Part shown: positions 26,023-33,488 of the stretch, in pieces
Position numbering within the stretch: the stretch's first letter is position 1
Layout: the number at the start of each line of letters is the position of its first letter
DNA from: a bacterium
Lineage (GTDB): Bacteria > Bdellovibrionota_C > UBA2361 > RFPC01
Reading direction: 5' to 3'
Assembly: GCA_030428205.1 (NCBI GenBank)
Contig: JAUIBK010000007.1
Location: 1 to 46,748 of the forward strand
Length of the DNA: 46,748 nt
The notes under the pieces: model-generated
Seen by the model: the letters and a program-made list of their open reading frames with translations, nothing else
Told to the model about the DNA's origin: nothing
Databases searched by the model: none
Program-made: the position numbers and the translations under genes

Positions 26023-27042
26023 TTACGACTCACAATATGCTGAAAATGTTTGTTGTACCTTTCCCGATGCAATGGCATCTTTTGCTTGAGCCACTCCATC
26101 TTCAAGCGAAAGGCTCGGATCGATACACTTTAATCCTAGGGCAGTATTTGCTGCCACTACGTTCACCTGCTCCTGGGTACCCTCCCCAGAGAGGACTGCT
26201 CGAAAAATTCGAGCGCCATCTTGAGGAGAATCTCCACCCATAATAGCCTCAGGAACGACATCGTTTAAGCCAAAATCTTGCGGAGAGAGTATCCGATCAA
26301 AGCCCACGCTGCTCTCACTGAGAGACAATCCATGAGAAAGTGAGACACGACAAGGGCCCGTAAGCGATACTTCGTCGTATCCATCCGTTGAATGACACAC
26401 CAAGGCTCGACAGTCTGATTGTTCAAGTAGATATCGAAAGAGTCTCGCTATCTCTAAACTAAAAACTCCAACAAGCTGATACTTTGGACGGCTCGGGTTC
26501 ACAAGTGGGCCAAGGAGGTTAAAAAAAGTCCGCAATCCCAACTCTCGTCGAATAGGAGCAACATGCTTCATGGCGGGGTGAAAGAGAGGAGCGTGCAAAC
26601 AAGCAATTCCAATCGAGTCCATCTGACGATGAAGTGTGTCATAATCGCTTGTAAACTTCACACCGAGCTCTTCGAGCACATTCGAAGACCCACACCCAGA
26701 TGACACCCCGTAGTTTCCATGCTTCGTAACTTTGGCACCACACGCAGCAAGAGTAAACGCGGTAAGCGTTGAGATATTAAAAGTATTCTTACCATCTCCA
26801 CCTGTGCCACACACATCAATAGCATCGTACTGCGCAAAATCAACCGGCACACACAGATCTAACATTGCATCACGAAATCCTGAGAGCTCTTCAACTGTCA
26901 CGCTACGCATTCGAAAAACAGTTAGAAATGAAGCAACTTGAGTGGGTGGATACTGTTCAGCAGCGATACCAAGAAGTGTTGCTTTCGCCTCTTGGCGAGT
27001 AATTGTTTTATGTTGGAAGAGATTTTCGAGTACGTTCTTCAT
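26023..27042 (-). CDS. trpD: Anthranilate phosphoribosyltransferase
   Basis: Transfers the phosphoribosyl group from PRPP to anthranilate. The 339-residue product has the PRPP loop DVCGTGGDGKNTFNISTL, KHGNYGVSSGCGSSNVLEELG, HPAMKHVAPIRRELGLRTFFNLLGPLVNP, and a C-terminal GEGTQEQVNVVAANTAL segment. The short N-terminal helical domain (KTITRQEAKATLLGIA) is complete. Its start overlaps trpG by 4 nt. It is not fused to TrpG. Confidence 0.96.
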   Translation of the reverse strand: MKNVLENLFQHKTITRQEAKATLLGIAAEQYPPTQVASFLTVFRMRSVTVEELSGFRDAMLDLCVPVDFAQYDAIDVCGTGGDGKNTFNISTLTAFTLAACGAKVTKHGNYGVSSGCGSSNVLEELGVKFTSDYDTLHRQMDSIGIACLHAPLFHPAMKHVAPIRRELGLRTFFNLLGPLVNPSRPKYQLVGVFSLEIARLFRYLLEQSDCRALVCHSTDGYDEVSLTGPCRVSLSHGLSLSESSVGFDRILSPQDFGLNDVVPEAIMGGDSPQDGARIFRAVLSGEGTQEQVNVVAANTALGLKCIDPSLSLEDGVAQAKDAIASGKVQQTFSAYCES

Positions 27043-27626
27043 GCTCTCCTCCCATCAACCCAGTGGCGAAGCATAGTGTTTCCATCTGGGGTCATCACTG
27101 ATTCGGGATGAAATTGAAAACCGACAAGGTCATATTCCTTGTGGCGAAGCGCCATAATTTGGCCATCATCATCTCGAGCAGTAACCCTAAGACACTCTGG
27201 GACATGATCTTCAGCAACCACCCAGGAGTGATACCGCCCGACAGATATACGAGGTAAAAGCCCTTGAAAAAGAGGTTCGCTTTCATTGTCGATCTCAATC
27301 TCTGTCTCTTTTCCGTGCATGACATGAGGGAGGTTAAATAGCTCTCCTCCATACGCCTCAGCAATTGCTTGATGACCGAGACAAATACCAAGAATCGGCT
27401 TCTCACCGGCTAGCTCTGTTATAAGCTGAGGCATAATACCCGCTTCACACGGAATTCCAGGCCCAGGAGAAAGAAGGATGCGGTCGTAACTGCGCGCCTG
27501 GTCAATATTAATCTTATCGTTTCGAAACACATCAATTGACGCGACACCTACTTGCTTTAAGGCATGAAAGAGGTTGTATGTAAACGAGTCGTAATTATCG
27601 ATGAGGAGGATCTTTGGAGAGGTCAT
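27039..27626 (-). CDS. trpG: Anthranilate synthase component II (glutamine amidotransferase)
   Basis: Supplies ammonia from glutamine to TrpE. The 195-residue class I amidotransferase begins ILLIDNYDSFTYNLFHALKQVG, has ILLSPGPGIPCEAGI, the nucleophile Cys in LGICLGHQAIAEAYGG, VGRYHSWVV, and the His-Glu pair in GFQFHPESVMTP. It could equally serve para-aminobenzoate synthase (PabA), as in many bacteria with a single copy, but its place between trpE and trpD (4-nt overlaps on both sides) fixes the main role. Confidence 0.95.
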   Translation of the reverse strand: MTSPKILLIDNYDSFTYNLFHALKQVGVASIDVFRNDKINIDQARSYDRILLSPGPGIPCEAGIMPQLITELAGEKPILGICLGHQAIAEAYGGELFNLPHVMHGKETEIEIDNESEPLFQGLLPRISVGRYHSWVVAEDHVPECLRVTARDDDGQIMALRHKEYDLVGFQFHPESVMTPDGNTMLRHWVDGRRA

Positions 27627-29038
27627 AGGAGCTCCTCCCCTGCTTTCAGCGAAGCATGCAGCGCGGCAAGCTTATCTTTGACTTCAAGAAGCTCACGTTC
27701 TGGTACGGAATCATCAACAATACCCGCGCCCGCTTGAAGATAGAGAACGTTATCTTGCGAGAGAAACGTACGAATCATGATGGCAAGGGTACAACTCCCA
27801 TCAAAACCGAGATATCCGATAGCACCACCGTAATTTCTTCTTGGCCCTTTCTCATAATCATTTATGAGTTGCATGGCGCGATGCTTGGGAGCCCCTGAGA
27901 GGGTGCCCATAGGAAAAGTATCTTTTAAGAGCTGCACTGCTGTTTTTGACTGATGGACTGTTCCTGTTACACGAGAGGTAATGTGAACCACGTGAGAGAA
28001 AGCTTGAATCTCCTTATAGTCAGCAACATGAACGTCTTCACAGCTCTTTGAAAGATCGTTTCGAGCGAGATCCACTAACATAACATGCTCTGCGTTCTCC
28101 TTTGGATCATTTTTCATGAGGCGAATGGCTGCCGCATCAATCTCTGCGTCTCCCGTACGCGCGCACGTTCCCGCAATCGGATACAGAGAGGCTTTACCGT
28201 CTTGAACAACAACTTGGGCTTCAGGAGAGGAGCCAAAGATTCGAAAATTCGAATAATCAAAGTAGAAGAGAAATGGTGCTGGGTTTACACTTCTCAGTGA
28301 GCGATAGACTTGAAAATCGTCACCTTGATACGACTGTTGGTATCTCCGCGAGGGAACAACTTGAAAAATATCACCGCGCGCAATGTGTTCTTTCATTCGA
28401 GAGACCATCGTAAGAAACTCTTCGTCGTTCATGTTTGAACTTTCAGAACCGGAGCAAGAAAATGGATACGTGCCGTAATCACGGTGTTGGAGGAGATACG
28501 AGAGCTCATCAAGCGAGAGTTTTCCAGGCTCAAGACCGTTGATAAGATTCTCTGTGAGGAACATTTCGCTCTTGTAGTGGTCAATTTTGACGATATAACG
28601 AAACATCTGAAAGAGAATGTCTGGTTGCTCTCTATCAGACTCAGTTCCAAGGTCTATTTCAATATCTTCAAGATAACGTATCGCATCGTACCCAACATAC
28701 CCGAACAGACCATTGATGAGGTCTGGGTATTTGCCTCCTGCTTGGAGATCAAAACTGGCAAGATACTCCTCAAGCGCTTGTTCAACTTCGAGCCGATCCT
28801 TTATCTCTGTTTCCTGAACTTCTTCTCCTGGAAAACTCTGATAGATCATCTCTGACTGAACTCGAAATGAGCCGATTGGATCAAAGCAGATGTAAGACGA
28901 GCTAACATCTCCAAGTCGCGCATCCGCACTTTCAAGCAATATTGAGCCTGGAAATTCATCGCGAATACGCAAGTAGACTGAGACTGGAGTAATCGTATCT
29001 GAGAGGACCCGCTTGGTCCGGGGAATAACGGTAAACAT
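27623..29038 (-). CDS. trpE: Anthranilate synthase component I
   Basis: Chorismate to anthranilate, first committed step of tryptophan synthesis. The 471-residue product keeps the N-terminal feedback motif LLES (residues 34-37), where tryptophan binds in studied TrpE proteins, and SSYICFDP. The catalytic half has FQVVPSRRYQQ, RSVNPAPFLFYFDY, SSPEAQVVV, YPIAGTCARTGD, MLVDLARNDLSK, SHVVHITSRVTG, and FPMGTLSGAPKHRAMQLI. ATG at 29036-29038; no good Shine-Dalgarno is visible before it. First structural gene of the aromatic operon, preceded by a 90-nt stretch following the candidate leader peptide. Confidence 0.96.
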   Translation of the reverse strand: MFTVIPRTKRVLSDTITPVSVYLRIRDEFPGSILLESADARLGDVSSSYICFDPIGSFRVQSEMIYQSFPGEEVQETEIKDRLEVEQALEEYLASFDLQAGGKYPDLINGLFGYVGYDAIRYLEDIEIDLGTESDREQPDILFQMFRYIVKIDHYKSEMFLTENLINGLEPGKLSLDELSYLLQHRDYGTYPFSCSGSESSNMNDEEFLTMVSRMKEHIARGDIFQVVPSRRYQQSYQGDDFQVYRSLRSVNPAPFLFYFDYSNFRIFGSSPEAQVVVQDGKASLYPIAGTCARTGDAEIDAAAIRLMKNDPKENAEHVMLVDLARNDLSKSCEDVHVADYKEIQAFSHVVHITSRVTGTVHQSKTAVQLLKDTFPMGTLSGAPKHRAMQLINDYEKGPRRNYGGAIGYLGFDGSCTLAIMIRTFLSQDNVLYLQAGAGIVDDSVPERELLEVKDKLAALHASLKAGEELL

Positions 29039-29057
29039 AGGCGAATTGTACTTAGGT

Positions 29058-29136
29058 GCCCACTATTAGCAAGGGAGACATAAAAGGAACAATAAATATT
29101 GGAGGACAGGGGAATCTATGTGGGGCTTACGCCCAC
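29058..29136 (-). promoter_or_regulatory. Candidate trp attenuation region with competing arms
   Basis: On the minus strand the tandem Trp codons (29133-29138) overlap arm 1 (29131-29136, GTGGGC). Arm 1 pairs with arm 2 just after the leader stop (29120-29126). An identical copy of arm 1 occurs at 29058-29063, 20 nt before the trpE ATG, and can pair with arm 2 instead. A ribosome stalled at the Trp codons would block arm 1 and free arm 2. I see no classical G+C stem with a U-tract, so the output could act on translation or on Rho; the mechanism is unresolved. Confidence 0.5.
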
Positions 29137-29177
29137 CAGAGGAGAGATGAAACGGGATGTTGGAACGATTGCTTCAT
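29127..29177 (-). CDS. trpL: Candidate trp leader peptide with tandem Trp codons
   Basis: A short frame on the minus strand ending 88 nt before trpE. From the ATG at 29175-29177 it reads MKQSFQHPVSSLLWWA and then stops, so two Trp codons lie next to the end, as in known trp leader peptides. From an upstream in-frame ATG (29202-29204) it would be 25 residues with a third Trp at position 2. The -10-like TACAAT at 29184-29189 places the transcript start at or near the shorter ATG, so I prefer the short, leaderless form. Too short for standard gene calling; supported by position, Trp codons and the pairing arms that overlap them. Confidence 0.65.
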   Translation of the reverse strand: MKQSFQHPVSSLLWWA

Positions 29178-29183
29178 AACGGT

Positions 29184-29212
29184 ATTGTAACAGGTTTGCC
29201 ACATGATAGCAA
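29184..29212 (-). promoter_or_regulatory. Probable trp operon promoter
   Basis: On the minus strand, TTGCTA (29207-29212, four of six matches to the sigma70 -35 box), a 17-nt spacer, and TACAAT (29184-29189, five of six to the -10 box). The predicted start falls about seven bases on, at the ATG of the leader frame. I recognise no operator. Confidence 0.5.
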
Positions 29213-29224
29213 CGAACACCACCT

Positions 29225-29305
29225 CTCCTAGTCTTAGGCCTAGTCCTTGTCCTGCTCTCATCTTTTTCTTTAGAGCAAGACAAGGACTAGGCCTAAGACT
29301 AGGAG
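29225..29305. repeat. 27-bp perfect hairpin of CTAGTC/CTTAGG phrases between trp and ribD
   Basis: 29225-29251 is the exact reverse complement of 29279-29305. Pairing can go on inward (TGCTCT with AGAGCA) after one mismatch, leaving a T-rich loop. It lies between the divergent trp promoter and ribD, so it is not at a gene end. The phrase is shared with the hairpin at 2832-2883. Confidence 0.9.
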
Positions 29306-29334
29306 CACTGAAGGAATCTGCTATACTCTCAACT

Positions 29335-30375
29335 ATGAACAACCACCAACACGAACACTACATGTCCCGCTGCCTAGAGCTTGCCTCTCAAGGCCTCGGA
29401 CACGTCGCTCCAAATCCCATGGTCGGCTCCGTGATTGTTCATAACGATCACATTATCGCTGAAGGCTACCACGAGAAATATAGCGGACCTCACGCAGAGC
29501 GAAACGCACTACAAAACATCTCTCAACCTTCCCTTCTCTCTGAATCAACTCTCTACGTAAACCTTGAGCCGTGCAGCCACCATGGAAAAACTCCCCCGTG
29601 TGCTGACGCTATTTTAGAGGCAAAGATTCCACATGTTGTTGTTGGTATAACCGATCCAAACCCTCTTGTCTCAGGCTCTGGTATTCAAAGGCTCCGCGAA
29701 TACGGAGTAAACGTCACTGAAGGTGTGCTAGAAAAAGAAAGTAAAGAGCTCAACCGTCGCTTTCTTACCTATCAAACGAAGAAGCGCCCCTATATCATTC
29801 TCAAATGGGCTGAAACAAGCGATCGCTTTCTTGGCCCTCTCGATGGACAACGAGTTCCAATAAGCTGCAAAGAATCTCAGCTCCTCTCTCACAAGTGGCG
29901 TACTCAAGAAGCAGCTATTCTTGTGGGGACCAATACAGCTGAACTCGACAATCCTCAGCTGACAGCACGGCTCGCTACCGGGAACAATCCTCTACGCATC
30001 GTTCTTGATCGCTCAGCAAGGCTCAGCCAAAACCTAGCCCTCTTCGATGGATCTACTCCAACTCTTGTCGTGACTGAAAGAGAACGCTCTTCCTTGCAAG
30101 GCGTCGAAACTCTCTCGCTACCATTTAATAGCTCTCTTCTTCCACAACTTCTCACTCATCTTTATGAAATGAATATTGCTTCGCTTATCGTTGAAGGTGG
30201 TGGATACACACTAGAGCAGTTTGTGGAGCAAGATCTTTGGGATGAGGCACGTATATTTCGGAGCTCGAGTGAGCTTGGAGAGGGAACGAGAGCTCCTCTC
30301 CTTTCAACTAAGCTCCTCACTAGCTCAACTTCCTCTGGAACTGATACATTAGCTCACTTTCGAAACAAGCTATAA
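29335..30375 (+). CDS. ribD: Bifunctional riboflavin biosynthesis deaminase/reductase
   Basis: Deaminates and then reduces the pyrimidine intermediate derived from GTP in riboflavin synthesis. The N-terminal half is a cytidine-deaminase-like zinc domain: HVAPNPMVGSVIV, GPHAERNAL (His and catalytic Glu) and EPCSHHGKTPPCADAI (two zinc Cys). The C-terminal half is the NADPH reductase: RPYIILKWAETSDRFLG, AILVGTNTAELDNPQLTAR, NPLRIVLD and a final SLIVEGGGYTLEQFVE. I use ATG 29335 (MNNHQHEHYMSRCLEL, 346 residues). An in-frame ATG at 29203 would translate through the hairpin and adds no RibD-like sequence. No ribE, ribBA or ribH and no FMN riboswitch are seen nearby. Confidence 0.93.
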   Translation: MNNHQHEHYMSRCLELASQGLGHVAPNPMVGSVIVHNDHIIAEGYHEKYSGPHAERNALQNISQPSLLSESTLYVNLEPCSHHGKTPPCADAILEAKIPHVVVGITDPNPLVSGSGIQRLREYGVNVTEGVLEKESKELNRRFLTYQTKKRPYIILKWAETSDRFLGPLDGQRVPISCKESQLLSHKWRTQEAAILVGTNTAELDNPQLTARLATGNNPLRIVLDRSARLSQNLALFDGSTPTLVVTERERSSLQGVETLSLPFNSSLLPQLLTHLYEMNIASLIVEGGGYTLEQFVEQDLWDEARIFRSSSELGEGTRAPLLSTKLLTSSTSSGTDTLAHFRNKL

Positions 30376-30471
30376 GCTTTTCTTCCGGTTACTTCTCGAT
30401 TATTTGAGTAGCGCCTCGAATCCGCTTACACTCTACCGTAGCGTATTAAATGGAATTTGCTGGGGATAGTC

Positions 30472-31989
30472 GTGGGAAACCACTCTGATTTGGGCAACAG
30501 CCCCGAAATACCAGACCAACCTAAGGTCGACGAACCATTCTCGTTTGGAGAGCTCGCCGAGCTAGCTCAAGCCGAACAATTTCTCGACAGCTGTAGCAGA
30601 GAGCAATTAGAGGAGCTCAAAGACGCTCTCTCTGGGCAAACTGAGGTACTCAAAGTTCTCAATAGTGAAAGAGGCGCTCTGTTTAAGCGTTTAAAAGTCG
30701 CTGACGACGGAACTGTAGAGCTATACATTCCTGAACCAGACGAGCAATTCATACTCGCAGAGTCCGGAAAAGCATACGCGCAGGACTTCCTGCTAGCAGA
30801 TCTTCCTCGACTACAGCAGTTTGCGTCAACGATCCCCCCAATGACGGAGACAACGCAGCTCTCCATCTGTATCCCTGCTGCAGCTTTTGATGAGCGTGAA
30901 ACAATCTATCAAGCGCTCTCTTCTTTTACGACACAGACTGCAAATCCAAAGAGCTTTGAAATCGTTGTCTTTGCCAACAATCCGATAACAGAAGCGCCTA
31001 ATGATCGTGAACGTGCGATGGGAACGATCTTAGAAGTACAACGTTTTCAGCAAGAGCATCCTGAAATGCAGACAAACCTCCTTGTTGGTGAATGCGATCG
31101 CTCCTTTATGACCATCGGACTCGTTCGCAAAACGCTCACTGACACTGTTTTGCTTCGAGCCCTTGAGAAAGTACAAGGAGACGAGGACCACATCATCGTA
31201 AGTTGTGACGCTGATACTTGCGGTGTTCACCGACAGTTTGTTGAAAATTATATCAATCGATTTCGTGATAATCCAAAAACGGACGCATTCTCAGGGATGC
31301 TTGACTACGATCCACGCTCTTATGTAAACAATCCACTCGTTTATGTTGGGTCCAGGGTTTGGATGATGCTTGATGCAGCATCGAGAGTATACGAGAAGAA
31401 CATTCTCGGTCCTGGAGCAAACTTTGCTTTTCGTGCAAGCTCCTATGCCGCTGTCAACGGATACATCGAGACTCCAATTGCTGAAGATGTAAACTTAAGA
31501 AGGAAGTTTATTTTTTTACGAGAAGGCGCAGAAGAATTCACACCCGTTCAATTTGCACACGCTTCCTCTCGACTCTTTACATCGAGTAGACGCTCTGTTC
31601 GAGCTGTCGAGGCTGGCTATGCTCCAATTGAACAGTGGGCCATACCAGAAACAAAGTTCAGTGAAACCGATGAAGATATTCGAGTAGAGGCTCACCGCTA
31701 TATCGACTGCGTTGATGAGCAACTCTCAAGTCCCACATTTCAACAAGATCTGCAAAACGTTATTAATCGCACTCTTGCAATCAAAGGGTGTTTCGGCGAA
31801 AAGAGCAACGTTCCAGAGGCAGCTCTCGAGCGGATTCTTACTGATCGTTTAGGAATTTCATTTGTCCGCAAAGGAGATAACGAGGTAGAAATCACAAGCA
31901 TCGAAGGATTTCTAGAGCATTATCGAGAGTATCAAAGCAAAGGGCTTCACAACTTCGCTCGAACAACCGGGCTTCCTCCCTTCACCTAA
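30472..31989 (+). CDS. Family 2-like glycosyltransferase with an unknown N-terminal extension
   Basis: GT-A fold glycosyltransferase: LSICIPAAAFDERETIYQALSSFTTQT starts the nucleotide-binding domain and is followed by FEIVVFANNPI, and HIIVSCDADTCGVHRQFVENYI carries a D-A-D metal motif at 246-248. NILGPGANFAFRASSYAAVNGY and PIAEDVNLRRKFIFLREG match the acceptor-loop region. The first 125 or so residues are acidic and helical-looking with no recognisable domain, and the last 130 are likewise unassigned. No membrane segments. I chose GTG 30472 (GGGGA six bases upstream) over TTG 30457. Sugar and acceptor are unknown. It lies 96 nt after ribD and may be cotranscribed; a phrase hairpin follows it. 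Confidence 0.75.
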   Translation: MGNHSDLGNSPEIPDQPKVDEPFSFGELAELAQAEQFLDSCSREQLEELKDALSGQTEVLKVLNSERGALFKRLKVADDGTVELYIPEPDEQFILAESGKAYAQDFLLADLPRLQQFASTIPPMTETTQLSICIPAAAFDERETIYQALSSFTTQTANPKSFEIVVFANNPITEAPNDRERAMGTILEVQRFQQEHPEMQTNLLVGECDRSFMTIGLVRKTLTDTVLLRALEKVQGDEDHIIVSCDADTCGVHRQFVENYINRFRDNPKTDAFSGMLDYDPRSYVNNPLVYVGSRVWMMLDAASRVYEKNILGPGANFAFRASSYAAVNGYIETPIAEDVNLRRKFIFLREGAEEFTPVQFAHASSRLFTSSRRSVRAVEAGYAPIEQWAIPETKFSETDEDIRVEAHRYIDCVDEQLSSPTFQQDLQNVINRTLAIKGCFGEKSNVPEAALERILTDRLGISFVRKGDNEVEITSIEGFLEHYREYQSKGLHNFARTTGLPPFT

Positions 31990-32001
31990 TATGAATTCTT
32001 T

Positions 32002-32071
32002 TGAACCACGGAGGGGAATTATAACACTCTCCGTGAAATCCTCCGCGGGCTCCGAGCTCTCCGTGGTTAAA
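32002..32071. repeat. CACGGAG-phrase hairpin after the glycosyltransferase gene (1 + 4 units)
   Basis: The left arm has AACCACGGAG. The right side has four units (CTCCGTG, CTCCGCG, CTCCGAG, CTCCGTGG) and then TTAAA. Only the outermost pairing is perfect; the inner units offer alternative partners for the single left unit. It lies 12 nt after the stop, so termination is a plausible use. Confidence 0.85.
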
Positions 32072-32168
32072 AAATCATATCAGAGGGGCGACACAAAGAG
32101 ATAGGGATTGCCTTTAACTCTCTAGCACCTCACAATACGTTAAGACAGCAGTAAACAGGAGCCCTACG

Positions 32169-32723
32169 GTGAAAAACATTCTCTTCCTCCTTCTCCTCTT
32201 CATTCCCTTCGGCCAAGCTCAAGCTGACATGAAACCGATCCTCCATGAATTCTTCGCCAAAACACTCATGGGAAAGACTATTCAATTTTCTGATTATGCT
32301 GGCAAAGTAGTCCTCATTACCAACATTGCACTAAAATGTGGAACGACTCCTCAGCTAGGAGCGCTTCAAGAGCTCTACGAAGATTATAATGAAAAAGGCC
32401 TCATCGTCCTCGGCTTTCCTTCAAGAGATTTTGCCGGAAAAATGGAACCAACTGATCCCGTCGAAATAGGCGAGATGTGTAAAAAAGATTTTGGCGTGTC
32501 GTTTCCTATTTTTACCCCTGGTCACGTTCGAGGCCAGAAGAGCCAACCTGTCTTTAAATTTCTTACTTCAACATCACACGACGACCATCAAGGAGAGGTC
32601 CACTTCAATTTCGAAAAGTTTCTTATAGACAAAGAAGGAAGGGTTCGCCACCGTTTTGGCCCGTTTACGAGCGCAAAGAGCAACAAGCTCCGTCGTGAAA
32701 TTGAGTCGTTGTTAGAGCAATAA
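32169..32723 (+). CDS. Exported glutathione-peroxidase-family protein with altered catalytic tetrad
   Basis: Thioredoxin-fold peroxidase family. A signal peptide (KNILFLLLLFIPFGQAQA) implies periplasmic location. The family core is present: VVLITNIALKCGTTPQLGALQELYEDY with the peroxidatic Cys57, then LIVLGFPSRDFAGKMEP, FGVSFPIF, and VHFNFEKFLIDKEGRVRHRFGP. The usual Cys-Gln-Trp-Asn tetrad is only half kept: the Gln position in FPxNQF is Asp87, and the Trp of WNF is Phe146, while Asn147 stays. Start GTG 32169 with AGGAG eight bases upstream. The lipoprotein gene follows after 3 nt. Thiol peroxidase activity is inferred and may be changed by the substitutions. Confidence 0.85.
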   Translation: MKNILFLLLLFIPFGQAQADMKPILHEFFAKTLMGKTIQFSDYAGKVVLITNIALKCGTTPQLGALQELYEDYNEKGLIVLGFPSRDFAGKMEPTDPVEIGEMCKKDFGVSFPIFTPGHVRGQKSQPVFKFLTSTSHDDHQGEVHFNFEKFLIDKEGRVRHRFGPFTSAKSNKLRREIESLLEQ

Positions 32724-32726
32724 ATC

Positions 32727-33485
32727 ATGAAACACCTCTCATTCTTCCGTTTCCTCCTCTTTCTCCTACTCCTAGCCTTTTCAGGCTGTAGCGTGCTCCG
32801 TTCAGCCCCTGCAATGCTCACTTCCTTTCTCCCTAAAAGAGACCTTGTCAAAGAAGACCGGGAACGTGCTCCGTTTCACGGCTATTGGGTTTACGACGCC
32901 AAAGGGTACGAGCAACTACGACATGACTATAAAAAAATCTATGTTGCTCCAATTGATATTAGCAATGTAGTTCATCAGTATGAAAAACGGTTCGGCAACC
33001 CCGAGCGAAGAGAGGACCGCATAGGAGAGGCTGAGGAGCTTGCTCAATATTTTCAACAAAAACTCATCCTCGAACTCCAATCAGATCGTGGTAAGTTTTT
33101 AGAAGTTGTTGACACTCCTGGTCCCGAGACACTCTCCCTTCGACTCGCCTTGACTCATATCGTTCCTACTAGCCCAGGAGTGAATATCATCGGTACCGTA
33201 GCAGGATTCCTTGTTCCTGGTGGCGGGTTAGTGAAACTTGCTGGAGAAGGAAGTATTGCAATGGAAGGGTATGTTACAGAAGAGCCTTCTCCTCTTTTTC
33301 CTCTCGAGCAATTTAACGATCGCGAGGGTCAAAAGGTTTCGGCCTTTAGCCTCAAAGACTACCAACTCTACGCTCACATCAGACTGGCAATTGATGAATG
33401 GGCAATGCAACTGACTGAACTTCTTTCGACTCCAGCGGAGCAGACCATTGAAGACTCAGACCTTCTCTCTCTTGATCCGCTTTAG
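32727..33485 (+). CDS. Outer-membrane-type lipoprotein, DUF3313-like
   Basis: A 252-residue protein with a lipoprotein signal (SFFRFLLFLLLLAFSGC; Cys in the lipobox). The body has YKKIYVAPIDIS, a charged helical stretch around EDRIGEAEELAQYFQQKLILELQ, LSLRLALTHIVPTSPGVNIIGTVAGFLVPGGGLVKLAGEGSIAMEGYV, and a helical C-terminal end. This layout resembles DUF3313 lipoproteins, whose function is unknown. It starts 3 nt after the peroxidase-like gene, so the two are almost certainly cotranscribed, and it ends 3 nt before the convergent thrS stop with no terminator between. Confidence 0.75.
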   Translation: MKHLSFFRFLLFLLLLAFSGCSVLRSAPAMLTSFLPKRDLVKEDRERAPFHGYWVYDAKGYEQLRHDYKKIYVAPIDISNVVHQYEKRFGNPERREDRIGEAEELAQYFQQKLILELQSDRGKFLEVVDTPGPETLSLRLALTHIVPTSPGVNIIGTVAGFLVPGGGLVKLAGEGSIAMEGYVTEEPSPLFPLEQFNDREGQKVSAFSLKDYQLYAHIRLAIDEWAMQLTELLSTPAEQTIEDSDLLSLDPL

Positions 33486-33488
33486 AAG

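Larger units (their letters stand above)
29039..29334. other. Divergent trpE / ribD control region
   Basis: About 296 bp containing, from trpE outward: two competing hairpin arms, the Trp-rich leader frame, a likely trp promoter, and a 27-bp perfect hairpin. Just before ribD is TATACT (29322-29327), seven bases before the ribD ATG, which would give a nearly leaderless ribD mRNA; I see no matching -35 element. Confidence 0.6.

Noticed and set aside
29203..29334. N-terminal extension of ribD by 44 codons
   Set aside because: It translates the 27-bp palindrome into SLRPSPCPAL/RQGLGLRLG-type residues not found in RibD; ATG 29335 gives the normal N-terminus.
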